Of a stretch of 64,000 nucleotides of DNA, positions 26,294-35,982 are shown one piece after another. The stretch spans positions 1 through 64,000 of the forward strand of contig NZ_FNZR01000003.1 in NCBI RefSeq assembly GCF_900109365.1, read 5' to 3'. The stretch comes from Parapedobacter koreensis (GTDB lineage: Bacteria > Bacteroidota > Bacteroidia > Sphingobacteriales > Sphingobacteriaceae). Within the stretch, counting starts at the first letter, position 1, and each line of letters starts with the position of its first letter. The position numbers were made by a program, and so were the translations under genes. Below the pieces are notes generated by a model, which saw only the letters and a list, made by a program, of their open reading frames with translations, searched no databases and was not told the origin of the DNA.

Positions 26294-26301
26294 TATGTTT
26301 G
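26294..26301 (+). promoter_or_regulatory. possible -7 box (TATGTTTG) before recQ
   Basis: TATGTTTG fits TAnnTTTG and lies 21 bases before the recQ ATG. The nearest upstream TTG (26267-26269) is 24 bases away, longer than the usual spacing, so the call is weak. Confidence 0.3.
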
Positions 26302-26322
26302 GGGGGTAGAAGCCCAATCGCA

Positions 26323-28209
26323 ATGAACAGTGTAGAAATCCTGCGTAAATACTGGAAACATGAGTCGTTTCGGCCTTTACAGGAGGAGATCATTCAATCG
26401 GTACTGGGTGGTCGTGACACACTGGCATTGATGCCGACTGGAGGTGGCAAATCGATTTGTTTTCAGGTGCCGGCGCTGGCCAAGGCCGGCATATGCATCG
26501 TGGTGACACCACTTATCGCGTTGATGAAAGACCAAGTGGAAAACCTCAAAGCTAGAGGGATTGAGGCCATAGCCGTTTTTTCGGGCATGACGAAACGGGA
26601 GGTAGATATTGCCTTGGACAATTGCATCTACGGTCCGGTGAAATTCCTCTACCTTTCTCCAGAACGGCTCGCAAGCGAGTTGGTGCAGGAACGGATCCGG
26701 CACATGAAGGTCAACCTATTCACCGTCGATGAGGCACATTGCATTTCGCAGTGGGGTTATGATTTCAGACCGGCTTACTTAAATATTGCCTCATTGCGGG
26801 CATTGCATCCCAATGTGCCTTTTCTCGCGCTCACCGCTACAGCCACCGCTAGGGTAGTGGACGACATCCAGGAAAAACTGGGGTTTTCTGCCATCAATGT
26901 ACTGAAGAAAAGCTTTTTGAGGGGTAATCTCGCTTACATGGCCTTTGAGGAGGAAGATAAGATGGGACGTATGTTGCGTATCATCCGCAAGTTGGGGGGC
27001 AGCGGCATCGTGTACGTCCGCAACCGGCGTGAAACGCAGGAAGTGACACGTATCTTGCTGCATGAAGGGGTGTCAGCTGATTTTTACCATGCGGGCTTGG
27101 AAACACCCGAACGCGCGCGTAAGCAGGAAGCTTGGAAAACCAACGCCGCGCGGGTTATCGTTGCTACCAATGCCTTCGGCATGGGCATAGATAAACCTGA
27201 TGTGCGTTTTGTCATCCATCTGGATCTGCCGGATTCATTGGAAGCTTATTTCCAAGAAGCCGGCCGGGCGGGGCGTGATGGCAAGAAAGCATACGCAGTG
27301 CTGCTGCATCATGGAAGCGATCGTGACCGCCTGCTCAAGAACTTTGAGTTGAGCTTCCCTCCGATTGATTTCATCAAACAAGTCTACCAGCAATTGGGTA
27401 ATTATTACCAATTGGCTTATGGGGCAGGGGAGGGGATTACAATGGATTTTGATGTGGCCGATTTTTGTGGCCGTTATAAGTTAGATGTCGTAATGACGCT
27501 CAATGCCTTGAAATTTCTTGAACGTGACGGTTGGATCGGTGTGAGCGAAAATGTATACCTGCCATCGCGGGTTAAGTTTGAGGCCAATCAACAGGATCTC
27601 TACAGATTCCAGGTGGAAAATATGGCTTACGATGGGTTTATCAAAACCGTCTTGCGGAGTTATGGGGGCGCATTTGATTATTTTATCCCCATTCGCGAAT
27701 ATGACCTCGCCCGCAAGACGGGTAAAAGTGCCGCGACGATTATCGAAATGCTGCGGTATCTCCAAAAGATGGAAATTCTCACCTACCTTCCGCAAAGGGA
27801 TAGCCCGCAATTGCAGTTTTTGCGGCCGCGAATGGATAGTAGCCGATTATTTATTGATAACCAATACATCCGTATACGCAAGGAAACAAAGCGCGAACAA
27901 TTGGAAGCGGTTTTCCATTACCTGGAGGATGGGGCCTGTCGCAGTATACAGTTGCTGGCTTATTTTGGCGAGCAAAAGTCGAGGCCCTGCGGCATTTGTG
28001 ATTGCTGTATCAAAGCCAAACGGCATGAAAATGTAGAACACCAACTGATGGCGGAGCTTGTTGAGGTGCTGGCAGATGGGCCAATGACCATCGATCTCCT
28101 TATCTCGGGCATGCAGTCGGGCGATGAGGCGGCCCGCTTGGCATTTATCCGTAAACGGTTGGATGAGGGAACGCTAAAAGTGAATGGCGACAAGTATTAT
28201 TTAAGTTAA
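26323..28209 (+). CDS. recQ: ATP-dependent DNA helicase RecQ
   Basis: A 628-residue superfamily 2 helicase acting in recombination repair. Walker A is MPTGGGKS, motif II is DEAH (VDEAHCISQWGYDFRP), and the second RecA domain has TNAFGMGIDKPDVRFVIH and the arginine-finger region QEAGRAGRDG. A zinc-binding segment RPCGICDCC near residue 560 marks the RQC part. The C-terminus is short, and I see no separate HRDC domain, as in many short Bacteroidota RecQ proteins. The frame is open 44 codons upstream, but that part crosses the terminator and the likely promoter, so ATG 26323 (MNSVEILRKYW) is chosen. Confidence 0.95.
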   Translation: MNSVEILRKYWKHESFRPLQEEIIQSVLGGRDTLALMPTGGGKSICFQVPALAKAGICIVVTPLIALMKDQVENLKARGIEAIAVFSGMTKREVDIALDNCIYGPVKFLYLSPERLASELVQERIRHMKVNLFTVDEAHCISQWGYDFRPAYLNIASLRALHPNVPFLALTATATARVVDDIQEKLGFSAINVLKKSFLRGNLAYMAFEEEDKMGRMLRIIRKLGGSGIVYVRNRRETQEVTRILLHEGVSADFYHAGLETPERARKQEAWKTNAARVIVATNAFGMGIDKPDVRFVIHLDLPDSLEAYFQEAGRAGRDGKKAYAVLLHHGSDRDRLLKNFELSFPPIDFIKQVYQQLGNYYQLAYGAGEGITMDFDVADFCGRYKLDVVMTLNALKFLERDGWIGVSENVYLPSRVKFEANQQDLYRFQVENMAYDGFIKTVLRSYGGAFDYFIPIREYDLARKTGKSAATIIEMLRYLQKMEILTYLPQRDSPQLQFLRPRMDSSRLFIDNQYIRIRKETKREQLEAVFHYLEDGACRSIQLLAYFGEQKSRPCGICDCCIKAKRHENVEHQLMAELVEVLADGPMTIDLLISGMQSGDEAARLAFIRKRLDEGTLKVNGDKYYLS

Positions 28210-28224
28210 GTGCCGGCAAGGCTG

Positions 28225-28255
28225 TTGACTGCCCACCATTTTTTGACTACATTTG
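28225..28255 (+). promoter_or_regulatory. Bacteroidota-type promoter of the isocitrate dehydrogenase gene
   Basis: TTG (28225-28227), 20 bases, then TACATTTG (28248-28255) fits the -33/-7 pattern of the Bacteroidota housekeeping sigma. Transcription would start near 28262, about 50 bases before the ATG. Confidence 0.55.
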
Positions 28256-28294
28256 TTGCCATTCATGGAAATAAATAACCTTTCGCACCAGTAA

Positions 28295-30532
<2,238 letters not shown>

Positions 30533-31066
30533 CTAAGGCTTGATCTTCGTGACCTTGTCGCTTGTCTCAAGGTAAGCGGGCAATGCCGCAGAACCATACC
30601 AATCGAAAAGCTCCACTTCAAGGAGCTTTTCTTTTATGGCGGGATCTGTTTGTAGCATGGCGGACACTTCATCTTTGTCTTGGGAATCAAAAATGAACAG
30701 GCCACGGTAGGCGTGGCTATTTTCCCCGAATGGCCCGGCGATTATTAGTTTTTTCTGCTCAACAAGCCGGTTGATATTGTCCATGTGGCCCCGGAATAAT
30801 TCGCCTATTTTTTGCTGATCATCGATTTTGGCGGTGCCGGATTTCAGGATAACGAAGATGTACGACTTCATCCCATATTCGTCGGCACCCATGGAATCTG
30901 CCAGTGCCTTATCGTAGCCGGGGTTGGCCGTCTGTGCCCATACGCTGCCGTATCCCAGCATTCCGGTAATAAGCAGAACATTCCCTATTCCACGCATATG
31001 CAAAACCAACTGTGCCATCTGTATCGCAATATTCGGGATGATAAGGTTTTTTTTAAAGGTTTTCAT
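30533..31066 (-). CDS. exported YciI-like domain protein
   Basis: A 177-residue protein with a C-terminal YciI-like (dimeric alpha/beta barrel) domain from about residue 65. The stretch YIFVILKSG...GELFRGHMDNINRL is followed by IAGPFGENSHAYRGLFIF, matching the YciI pattern. The N-terminus contains a hydrophobic segment ending in GSVWAQT that looks like a Sec signal. The most natural signal peptide starts at the internal Met24 (30997), so the first 23 codons may not be translated. YciI proteins are mostly cytoplasmic, so an exported copy is less usual. The function is unknown. It ends directly against the isocitrate dehydrogenase gene, with no room for a terminator. Confidence 0.7.
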   Translation of the reverse strand: MKTFKKNLIIPNIAIQMAQLVLHMRGIGNVLLITGMLGYGSVWAQTANPGYDKALADSMGADEYGMKSYIFVILKSGTAKIDDQQKIGELFRGHMDNINRLVEQKKLIIAGPFGENSHAYRGLFIFDSQDKDEVSAMLQTDPAIKEKLLEVELFDWYGSAALPAYLETSDKVTKIKP

Positions 31067-31144
31067 ACGATGGTCAATTTGTTAAACAAACTTCGATAAA
31101 GTTTTGCTTAAATGCAAGAATACGAAAAGGTGGCTGTACAGGAC

Positions 31145-31181
31145 AAAAAAACTCCCGCTATATTCTAAGTATAGCGGGAGT
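31145..31181 (-). terminator. intrinsic terminator of rpsA
   Basis: A perfect 12-bp stem, ACTCCCGCTATA (31151-31162) with TATAGCGGGAGT (31170-31181) and a 7-base loop, is followed on the minus strand by six T. It lies 34 bases after the rpsA stop. Confidence 0.9.
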
Positions 31182-31214
31182 GGTATTTAACTGTTGATTC
31201 GTTAATCGGTCAAC

Positions 31215-33158
31215 TTACTTTTTGGCTCTTTTAGCGCTTTCTTCGTCTTCCAATTGCTCTTTCAATTGTGCAAGAACGTCCAAATCGCCCAATGTAGATT
31301 TCTCTACTGATTCTTTCACCTTTTTCACCGCAGAAGTCGCCGCTCTGGCTTCTTTTTTGCGGTTATTGAATTCTTCCATCCGCGCTTCAGCCCGTTGGTC
31401 TTCCCAGATGCGGGAATGCGAAATGACGACGCGTTTGTTTTCCTTATTGAATTCGATGATTTTGAAATCAGCCGTTTCATCCAGTTTCAGCACACTGCCA
31501 TCTTCTTTCACGCTGTGCTTAGCAGGGCAGAAACCTTCAACACCATAAGGCAACGCGACGATATTACCTTTTTCGCCTACCTTGATGACCGTTCCTTGGT
31601 GGATAGAATCAAGCGTGAAAATGGTCTCGAAGGTATCCCATGGGTTTTCTTCCAATTGCTTGTGGCCAAGGCTCAACTTGCGGTTATCTTCGTCAAGCTC
31701 CAATACAACCACTTCCAGTTCTTCACCAACTTTGGTAAATTCATTCGGGTGGTTGATCTTCTTAGACCAAGAGAGATCGGAGATGTGGATCAAGCCGTCG
31801 ATACCTTCTTCAAGTTCTACAAATACGCCGAAGTTGGTCATGTTTTTCACAACTGCTTTTTGTTTAGAACCTATTGGGTAACGATCTGCAATATTTTTCC
31901 AAGGATCAGGCGTCAATTGTTTAATGCCGAGGCTCATTTTGCGCTCGTCACGATCCAAGGTCAGTATTTGGGCTTCTACCTCGTCACCCACTTTCAGGAA
32001 CTCCTGTGGGCTACGCAGGTTTTGCGACCATGACATTTCCGATACGTGGATCAAACCTTCTACACCAGGAGTGATTTCGAGGAATGCACCGTAATCGGCC
32101 ACGGTCACGATTTTGCCTTTTACTTTTGAGCCTACTTCCAATGACGGATCCAAGGATGCCCAAGGATGCTCGGTCAATTGTTTTAAGCCAAGTGCAATAC
32201 GTTTCTTTTCGTCGTCGAAATCCAATACCACCACATTGATGGTTTGGTCAAGCTGCAATACTTCTCTCGGGTGCTCGATACGGCCCCAAGAAATGTCTGT
32301 AATGTGCAGCAAGCCATCCACGCCCCCAAGATCGATGAATACACCGAAGTCGGTAATGTTTTTGACCGTACCTTCCAGTACCTGTCCTTTTTCGAGTTTG
32401 GAAACGATTTCGGTTTTTTGGTTTTCCAGATCGTCCTCGATAAGTACCTTATGGGATACAACCACATTCTTGAATTCATGGTTTATTTTCACCACCTTGA
32501 ATTCCATGGTCTTGCCCACGTAGATATCATAATCACGTATGGGTTTAATATCAATTTGTGAACCGGGTAAGAAGGCTTCCACACCTTTGATGTCTACAAT
32601 AAGACCACCTTTGGTACGGCTTTTCACGAAGCCATCAATGATGGTGTCATTTTCAAGGGCTTCGTTGATTTCTTCCCAGGATTTTTGGGTTTTGGCGCGT
32701 TTGCGCGAAAGCACCAACTGTCCGTTGGCGTCTTCTTGTGATTCGACAAATACGTCTACCGCATCACCTACCTTCAAATCGGGGGTGTCACGGAATTCAG
32801 AAAGGGATACCAAGCCATCTGACTTGAAACCGATGTTGAGCACCACATCCTTGTTGTTGATGGATACAACGGTGCCCCGTACAATTTCCCCTTTGTTAAC
32901 GGAATTGAAGGTACCGGCATAGAGGTCTTCCAACTTAGTGCGTTCTTCATCACTGTAGCTGCCAAAACCTTTTTCGTCCCGATCCCAGTCAAAATCATCA
33001 TCGGGGGTGTTCCAAGTAGTTGATTTGATTTCGTCAATGAACTTCGAATCGGCTTCCGACTCGATGTCTTCTTTTTCTTTCACTAAGGTGTCCTCAGCGT
33101 CTTGAAGTTCAGCTTTTTTTGCTGCTAATTCCTTTTCTGCTTCTTGTTTTTTTGCCAT
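31215..33158 (-). CDS. rpsA: 30S ribosomal protein S1
   Basis: A 647-residue S1 protein that binds mRNA on the small ribosomal subunit. An acidic, coiled-coil-like N-terminal extension (about 1-75, rich in Lys and Glu) precedes six S1 OB-fold repeats. Examples are GEIVRGTVVSINNKDVVLNIG, GQVLEGTVKNITDFGVFIDLG and GSKVKGKIVTVADYGAFLEI. The C-terminal tail is charged. In Bacteroidota S1 is larger than in E. coli, and initiation often depends on A-rich leaders rather than on Shine-Dalgarno pairing. The start ATGGCA overlaps a two-codon upstream reading frame (see the leader entry). The gene is followed by a strong terminator. Confidence 0.95.
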   Translation of the reverse strand: MAKKQEAEKELAAKKAELQDAEDTLVKEKEDIESEADSKFIDEIKSTTWNTPDDDFDWDRDEKGFGSYSDEERTKLEDLYAGTFNSVNKGEIVRGTVVSINNKDVVLNIGFKSDGLVSLSEFRDTPDLKVGDAVDVFVESQEDANGQLVLSRKRAKTQKSWEEINEALENDTIIDGFVKSRTKGGLIVDIKGVEAFLPGSQIDIKPIRDYDIYVGKTMEFKVVKINHEFKNVVVSHKVLIEDDLENQKTEIVSKLEKGQVLEGTVKNITDFGVFIDLGGVDGLLHITDISWGRIEHPREVLQLDQTINVVVLDFDDEKKRIALGLKQLTEHPWASLDPSLEVGSKVKGKIVTVADYGAFLEITPGVEGLIHVSEMSWSQNLRSPQEFLKVGDEVEAQILTLDRDERKMSLGIKQLTPDPWKNIADRYPIGSKQKAVVKNMTNFGVFVELEEGIDGLIHISDLSWSKKINHPNEFTKVGEELEVVVLELDEDNRKLSLGHKQLEENPWDTFETIFTLDSIHQGTVIKVGEKGNIVALPYGVEGFCPAKHSVKEDGSVLKLDETADFKIIEFNKENKRVVISHSRIWEDQRAEARMEEFNNRKKEARAATSAVKKVKESVEKSTLGDLDVLAQLKEQLEDEESAKRAKK

Positions 33159-33195
33159 TAATTCATTTTTCTCCTTTTTCCCGATTTTTATCGGG
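33159..33195 (-). promoter_or_regulatory. rpsA leader: hairpin, Shine-Dalgarno-like site and two-codon upstream frame
   Basis: Read on the minus strand, a 6-bp hairpin (CCCGAT 33195-33190 region paired with ATCGGG, 4-base loop) is followed by AAGGAG (33176-33171). An ATG AAT TAA mini-frame (33166-33158) begins 4 bases later, and its stop overlaps the rpsA ATG as TAATG. The AAGGAG is 12 bases from the rpsA start but only 4 from the mini-frame start. Confidence 0.5.
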
Positions 33196-33199
33196 ACTG

Positions 33200-33207
33200 C
33201 AAAGTTA
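33200..33207 (-). promoter_or_regulatory. possible -7 box (TAACTTTG) of rpsA
   Basis: TAACTTTG on the minus strand fits TAnnTTTG. It lies just upstream of the leader hairpin, with transcription expected to begin near 33193. No TTG was found at the -33 distance. Confidence 0.4.
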
Positions 33208-33256
33208 CGAAAACTTTTATTTATAGGGAGTTATTATTTTAATTTTCTGGTTCTTC

Positions 33257-33410
33257 TACCGGTTGTTTACTCCTGATTTACCGGTTGTTTATGATTGCCT
33301 TACCCCTTACTTACCTTTTCCTTACCCTTTGTTTACCTTTTCTTTACCCTTTGCTTACCTATTCCTTACCCATTGTTTACCTTTTCCTTACCCTTTGTTT
33401 ACCTTTTCCT
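33257..33410. repeat. seven tandem 22-bp repeats between the MFS gene and rpsA
   Basis: Seven adjoining 22-bp units each begin with TACC (33257, 33279, 33301, 33323, 33345, 33367, 33389) and are strongly pyrimidine-rich on the plus strand. Units 4-7 are nearly identical, while units 1-2 share a different first half (TACCGGTTGTTTA). An eighth unit starts at 33411 but decays. An inverted arm, GGGTAAAGAAAAGGTAA (33419-33435), is the exact reverse complement of the junction of units 4 and 5. The array fills most of the 330-base gene-free stretch 33159-33488. No open frame is kept across it, since 22 is not a multiple of three. Confidence 0.85.
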
Positions 33411-33488
33411 TACTCCTTGGGTAAAGAAAAGGTAATGCAGGCGTATCCGAATGGCCCACCAGGGTTAAGACCAACCTCTTAGAAGCGG

Positions 33489-34631
33489 TCATCTCCTTGG
33501 TAGGCGGCTACCAATAAACCAGATGGCCAAAAAACAAGCCAGTAAGACTGAAAAAGAAGCTACTGCACCGGCAATGTCATTCAAAAACCCCATCGCAGGG
33601 GGGATGATAGCCCCACCTGTAATTGCCATGATCATGAGGCTGGATAGTTCGTTTACCCGTTCAGGAAGCCGCGAGATAGCTACCGAAAAGATGAGCGGAA
33701 ATAGGTTTCCTGCCCCGATTCCGATGACGAAAATACCAACATAAGCAATTGTCATCGTGCTGGAAAACCATAGGATAAAAAGCCCCCCTATCGCGACGGC
33801 TGTCGTAGCTAGCAGGAAAAGACGGGGATTGGCCACCATTAGCAAAAATGCGCCAACGAAGCGGCTGATGAGCAATGCGGTAAAATAGATGCTGATGCCA
33901 TAAGATGCCTGTTCCAACGGGATTTGATGCAAATGGATGAGGAAACCTTGGATGTTGGCATTCATCCCCACGTCTGCACCGACAATTAGGAAGATGGCGC
34001 CGGCCATTAACGCTACAAAGCCGTTGCTAAGCAGGCTGAATGCCGACCGGAAAGTTGCGCGGGGCAACTCGCTTTTCGGAATGGATTCGCGAATCGTGGT
34101 ATTGGACAACCACAACAAACTGCTTACCGAAAAGAGTGCGTATACGGCAAACACCAATTTCCAGTTGTCCCATTGCATGGCTGCATAGGTCGCCAATAGG
34201 GGGCCGAGCAATGACGTAATCGCCTTGAGGAATTGGGAAAAGCTGAGGAAGCCGGAGAGCCGTTCAGCAGGGACGGCATCCTGCAATAGCGGATTGGCGG
34301 CTACCTGTATCATGGTGTTCCCGACACCAAGCAGGATGAAGGTGACCAGCATCATCGGGAAGGAATAGTGGACAAACGGCAATACCATCGCTACCGTGGT
34401 CACGAAAATTCCAATAACCATTGCCCGTTTTTTCCCAAATCGATCCTGAAGGATACCTGTGGGTACGGAAAGGAGGAGAAACCAACCGAAGACCATCATC
34501 GGAAGTAGCTGTGCCGCTTGGTTGCTCAGGTGGAAGTCCTGTCGGACATAGCCGGTGGATACCCCCACGATATCCACAAATCCCATGACAACGAAAGTCA
34601 TTAAGACGGGCAGCAGGCTGAAAGGTTTCAT
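33489..34631 (-). CDS. MFS sugar permease (FHS/FucP-like)
   Basis: A 380-residue major facilitator with about 12 hydrophobic helices, similar in style to the fucose/glucose-galactose permeases. Between helices 2 and 3 the MFS loop motif appears as GILQDRFGKKRAM. The frame extends 49 codons upstream, but those codons overlap the end of the glycosidase gene. ATG 34631 lies 4 bases after that gene's stop and begins directly with the first helix region (MKPFSLLPVLMTF). It is last in the mannoside operon and probably imports the released monosaccharide, most likely mannose, across the inner membrane. Confidence 0.85.
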   Translation of the reverse strand: MKPFSLLPVLMTFVVMGFVDIVGVSTGYVRQDFHLSNQAAQLLPMMVFGWFLLLSVPTGILQDRFGKKRAMVIGIFVTTVAMVLPFVHYSFPMMLVTFILLGVGNTMIQVAANPLLQDAVPAERLSGFLSFSQFLKAITSLLGPLLATYAAMQWDNWKLVFAVYALFSVSSLLWLSNTTIRESIPKSELPRATFRSAFSLLSNGFVALMAGAIFLIVGADVGMNANIQGFLIHLHQIPLEQASYGISIYFTALLISRFVGAFLLMVANPRLFLLATTAVAIGGLFILWFSSTMTIAYVGIFVIGIGAGNLFPLIFSVAISRLPERVNELSSLMIMAITGGAIIPPAMGFLNDIAGAVASFSVLLACFLAIWFIGSRLPRR

Positions 34632-34635
34632 CGGC

Positions 34636-35937
34636 CTATTGGTGATGGGTTTCTGCATAATCTTCAAGCAGTTTAATGGCATCATAAAGTACACCGGCAG
34701 CACCACGGAATGTTCCTGATCCTTTTGGCTCATTGGCAATGGAATACCATTCGTAAAATCCATTGTTTTCGACAGCACGCGTCAGCATGGGGCACAATTG
34801 TTCATAGGCCTCCTTTACAAAACCGTGGCGAATGAGCTGTTGGATCATCCTGCCACCAAACCAATCCCAATCTCCGCCATTTTGGTAGCCATAGGGATAC
34901 ATGCCGGGATTCTGGAAACTTCCAGCAGGGTAGGTGGGATAGATTGTCAATCCGATGGTAGGGGCACCCGACTCCTTCACATTGGCCACCATGCGGCCGA
35001 GCGCCTGGCCCACTTGTTCTTTCGATAGCAACCCCGCCTCGATGGCTACCGCCGTTCCGCCGTGGTAGTACACTTCTGATTCGTCAAAATCAGTCGGGAA
35101 AGGCGATTCACCGAGGTACAGATGTGGAATGAATTGCTGACGTTTTTTGTCCCACAGGTGCCGCATGCAGTTTGCAGCGATGTGGCCACGTATGGTATCC
35201 CATTTTGCCTTGATACCCGGCACCATAGCCGTCAGGTTATCCAATGCGATCAGGAACATCGCATTGTCATAGATGTCGACGGCATAATGGGTGTTGTCAT
35301 CCAAATAAACTCCCCATGAATGCTCGGGTTGTACGTCTCCCCAGTCAACGGTGGTCGCTCCCCAAAGTAGGCCGTATTGCTCATTGTAGCGGTGCTGCAT
35401 CAGAAAATCCATGGCCCGCTCCAAACGGGTAGCGACAGCTTCGTTGCCGATTGTTTCTTGGAGGAAGCTATGGTCTTCGGTTTTTTTGATGTATTTGTAT
35501 ACGGCCTGTACCAACGAACTTTCCTGGTCGGTTTCTACCGTGTTTTTATGGCCAGCAAACCGAAGTTCCAATGGGGTGTGGATATATACATAACCGCCCT
35601 CGGCGGCCGTTGCTTTTTCTTTGGCAATGAAGCCGTCCACAATGTTGCCATCGATGCCCTGCAACCGGAAAAATACACGCAGGTTTTCTTTGATTTGATC
35701 GGGTGGATGTATTTCCGTGGCCAGGGTAATGAATGTATTGTAATCGCGTATCCACACTTCACCGTACCCGTCGCCTGCGTTAAATCCGGATTGGACGGTT
35801 TTTCTGGCCATGGTTTTAATGGTTTGCAGCAACGTATCCTGGCTTATACGCTCTGCTAACTGTTGGCTTTCGCTGACTGGGGATTGGCATGCCAGGAGTG
35901 TGCATATACTGATGATGAGTGAAAATCGAAGAGTCAT
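34636..35937 (-). CDS. (alpha/alpha)6 six-hairpin glycosidase-like lipoprotein
   Basis: A 433-residue lipoprotein (signal ending LLAC) with a six-hairpin glycosidase fold. Visible landmarks are GYGEVWIRDYNTFI near residue 60, LRFAGHKNTVETDQES near 130, LLWGATTVDWGD near 195 and YQNGGDWDWFGGRMIQQL near 355. The WIRD and GDWDW segments resemble active-site regions of GH families with this fold (for example GH63, GH125 and amylo-1,6-glucosidases), but I cannot assign a family. Its position between GH92 and a sugar permease suggests trimming of manno-oligosaccharides in the periplasm or at the outer membrane. Confidence 0.75.
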   Translation of the reverse strand: MTLRFSLIISICTLLACQSPVSESQQLAERISQDTLLQTIKTMARKTVQSGFNAGDGYGEVWIRDYNTFITLATEIHPPDQIKENLRVFFRLQGIDGNIVDGFIAKEKATAAEGGYVYIHTPLELRFAGHKNTVETDQESSLVQAVYKYIKKTEDHSFLQETIGNEAVATRLERAMDFLMQHRYNEQYGLLWGATTVDWGDVQPEHSWGVYLDDNTHYAVDIYDNAMFLIALDNLTAMVPGIKAKWDTIRGHIAANCMRHLWDKKRQQFIPHLYLGESPFPTDFDESEVYYHGGTAVAIEAGLLSKEQVGQALGRMVANVKESGAPTIGLTIYPTYPAGSFQNPGMYPYGYQNGGDWDWFGGRMIQQLIRHGFVKEAYEQLCPMLTRAVENNGFYEWYSIANEPKGSGTFRGAAGVLYDAIKLLEDYAETHHQ

Positions 35938-35982
35938 ATTGCGTTTGATAATTAGTATTGGTTAAACAGGAGGTATTTATGT

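Noticed and set aside
33257-33410. Tandem repeats as a CRISPR array
   Set aside because: The units adjoin without unique spacers, drift gradually, and no cas genes are near.
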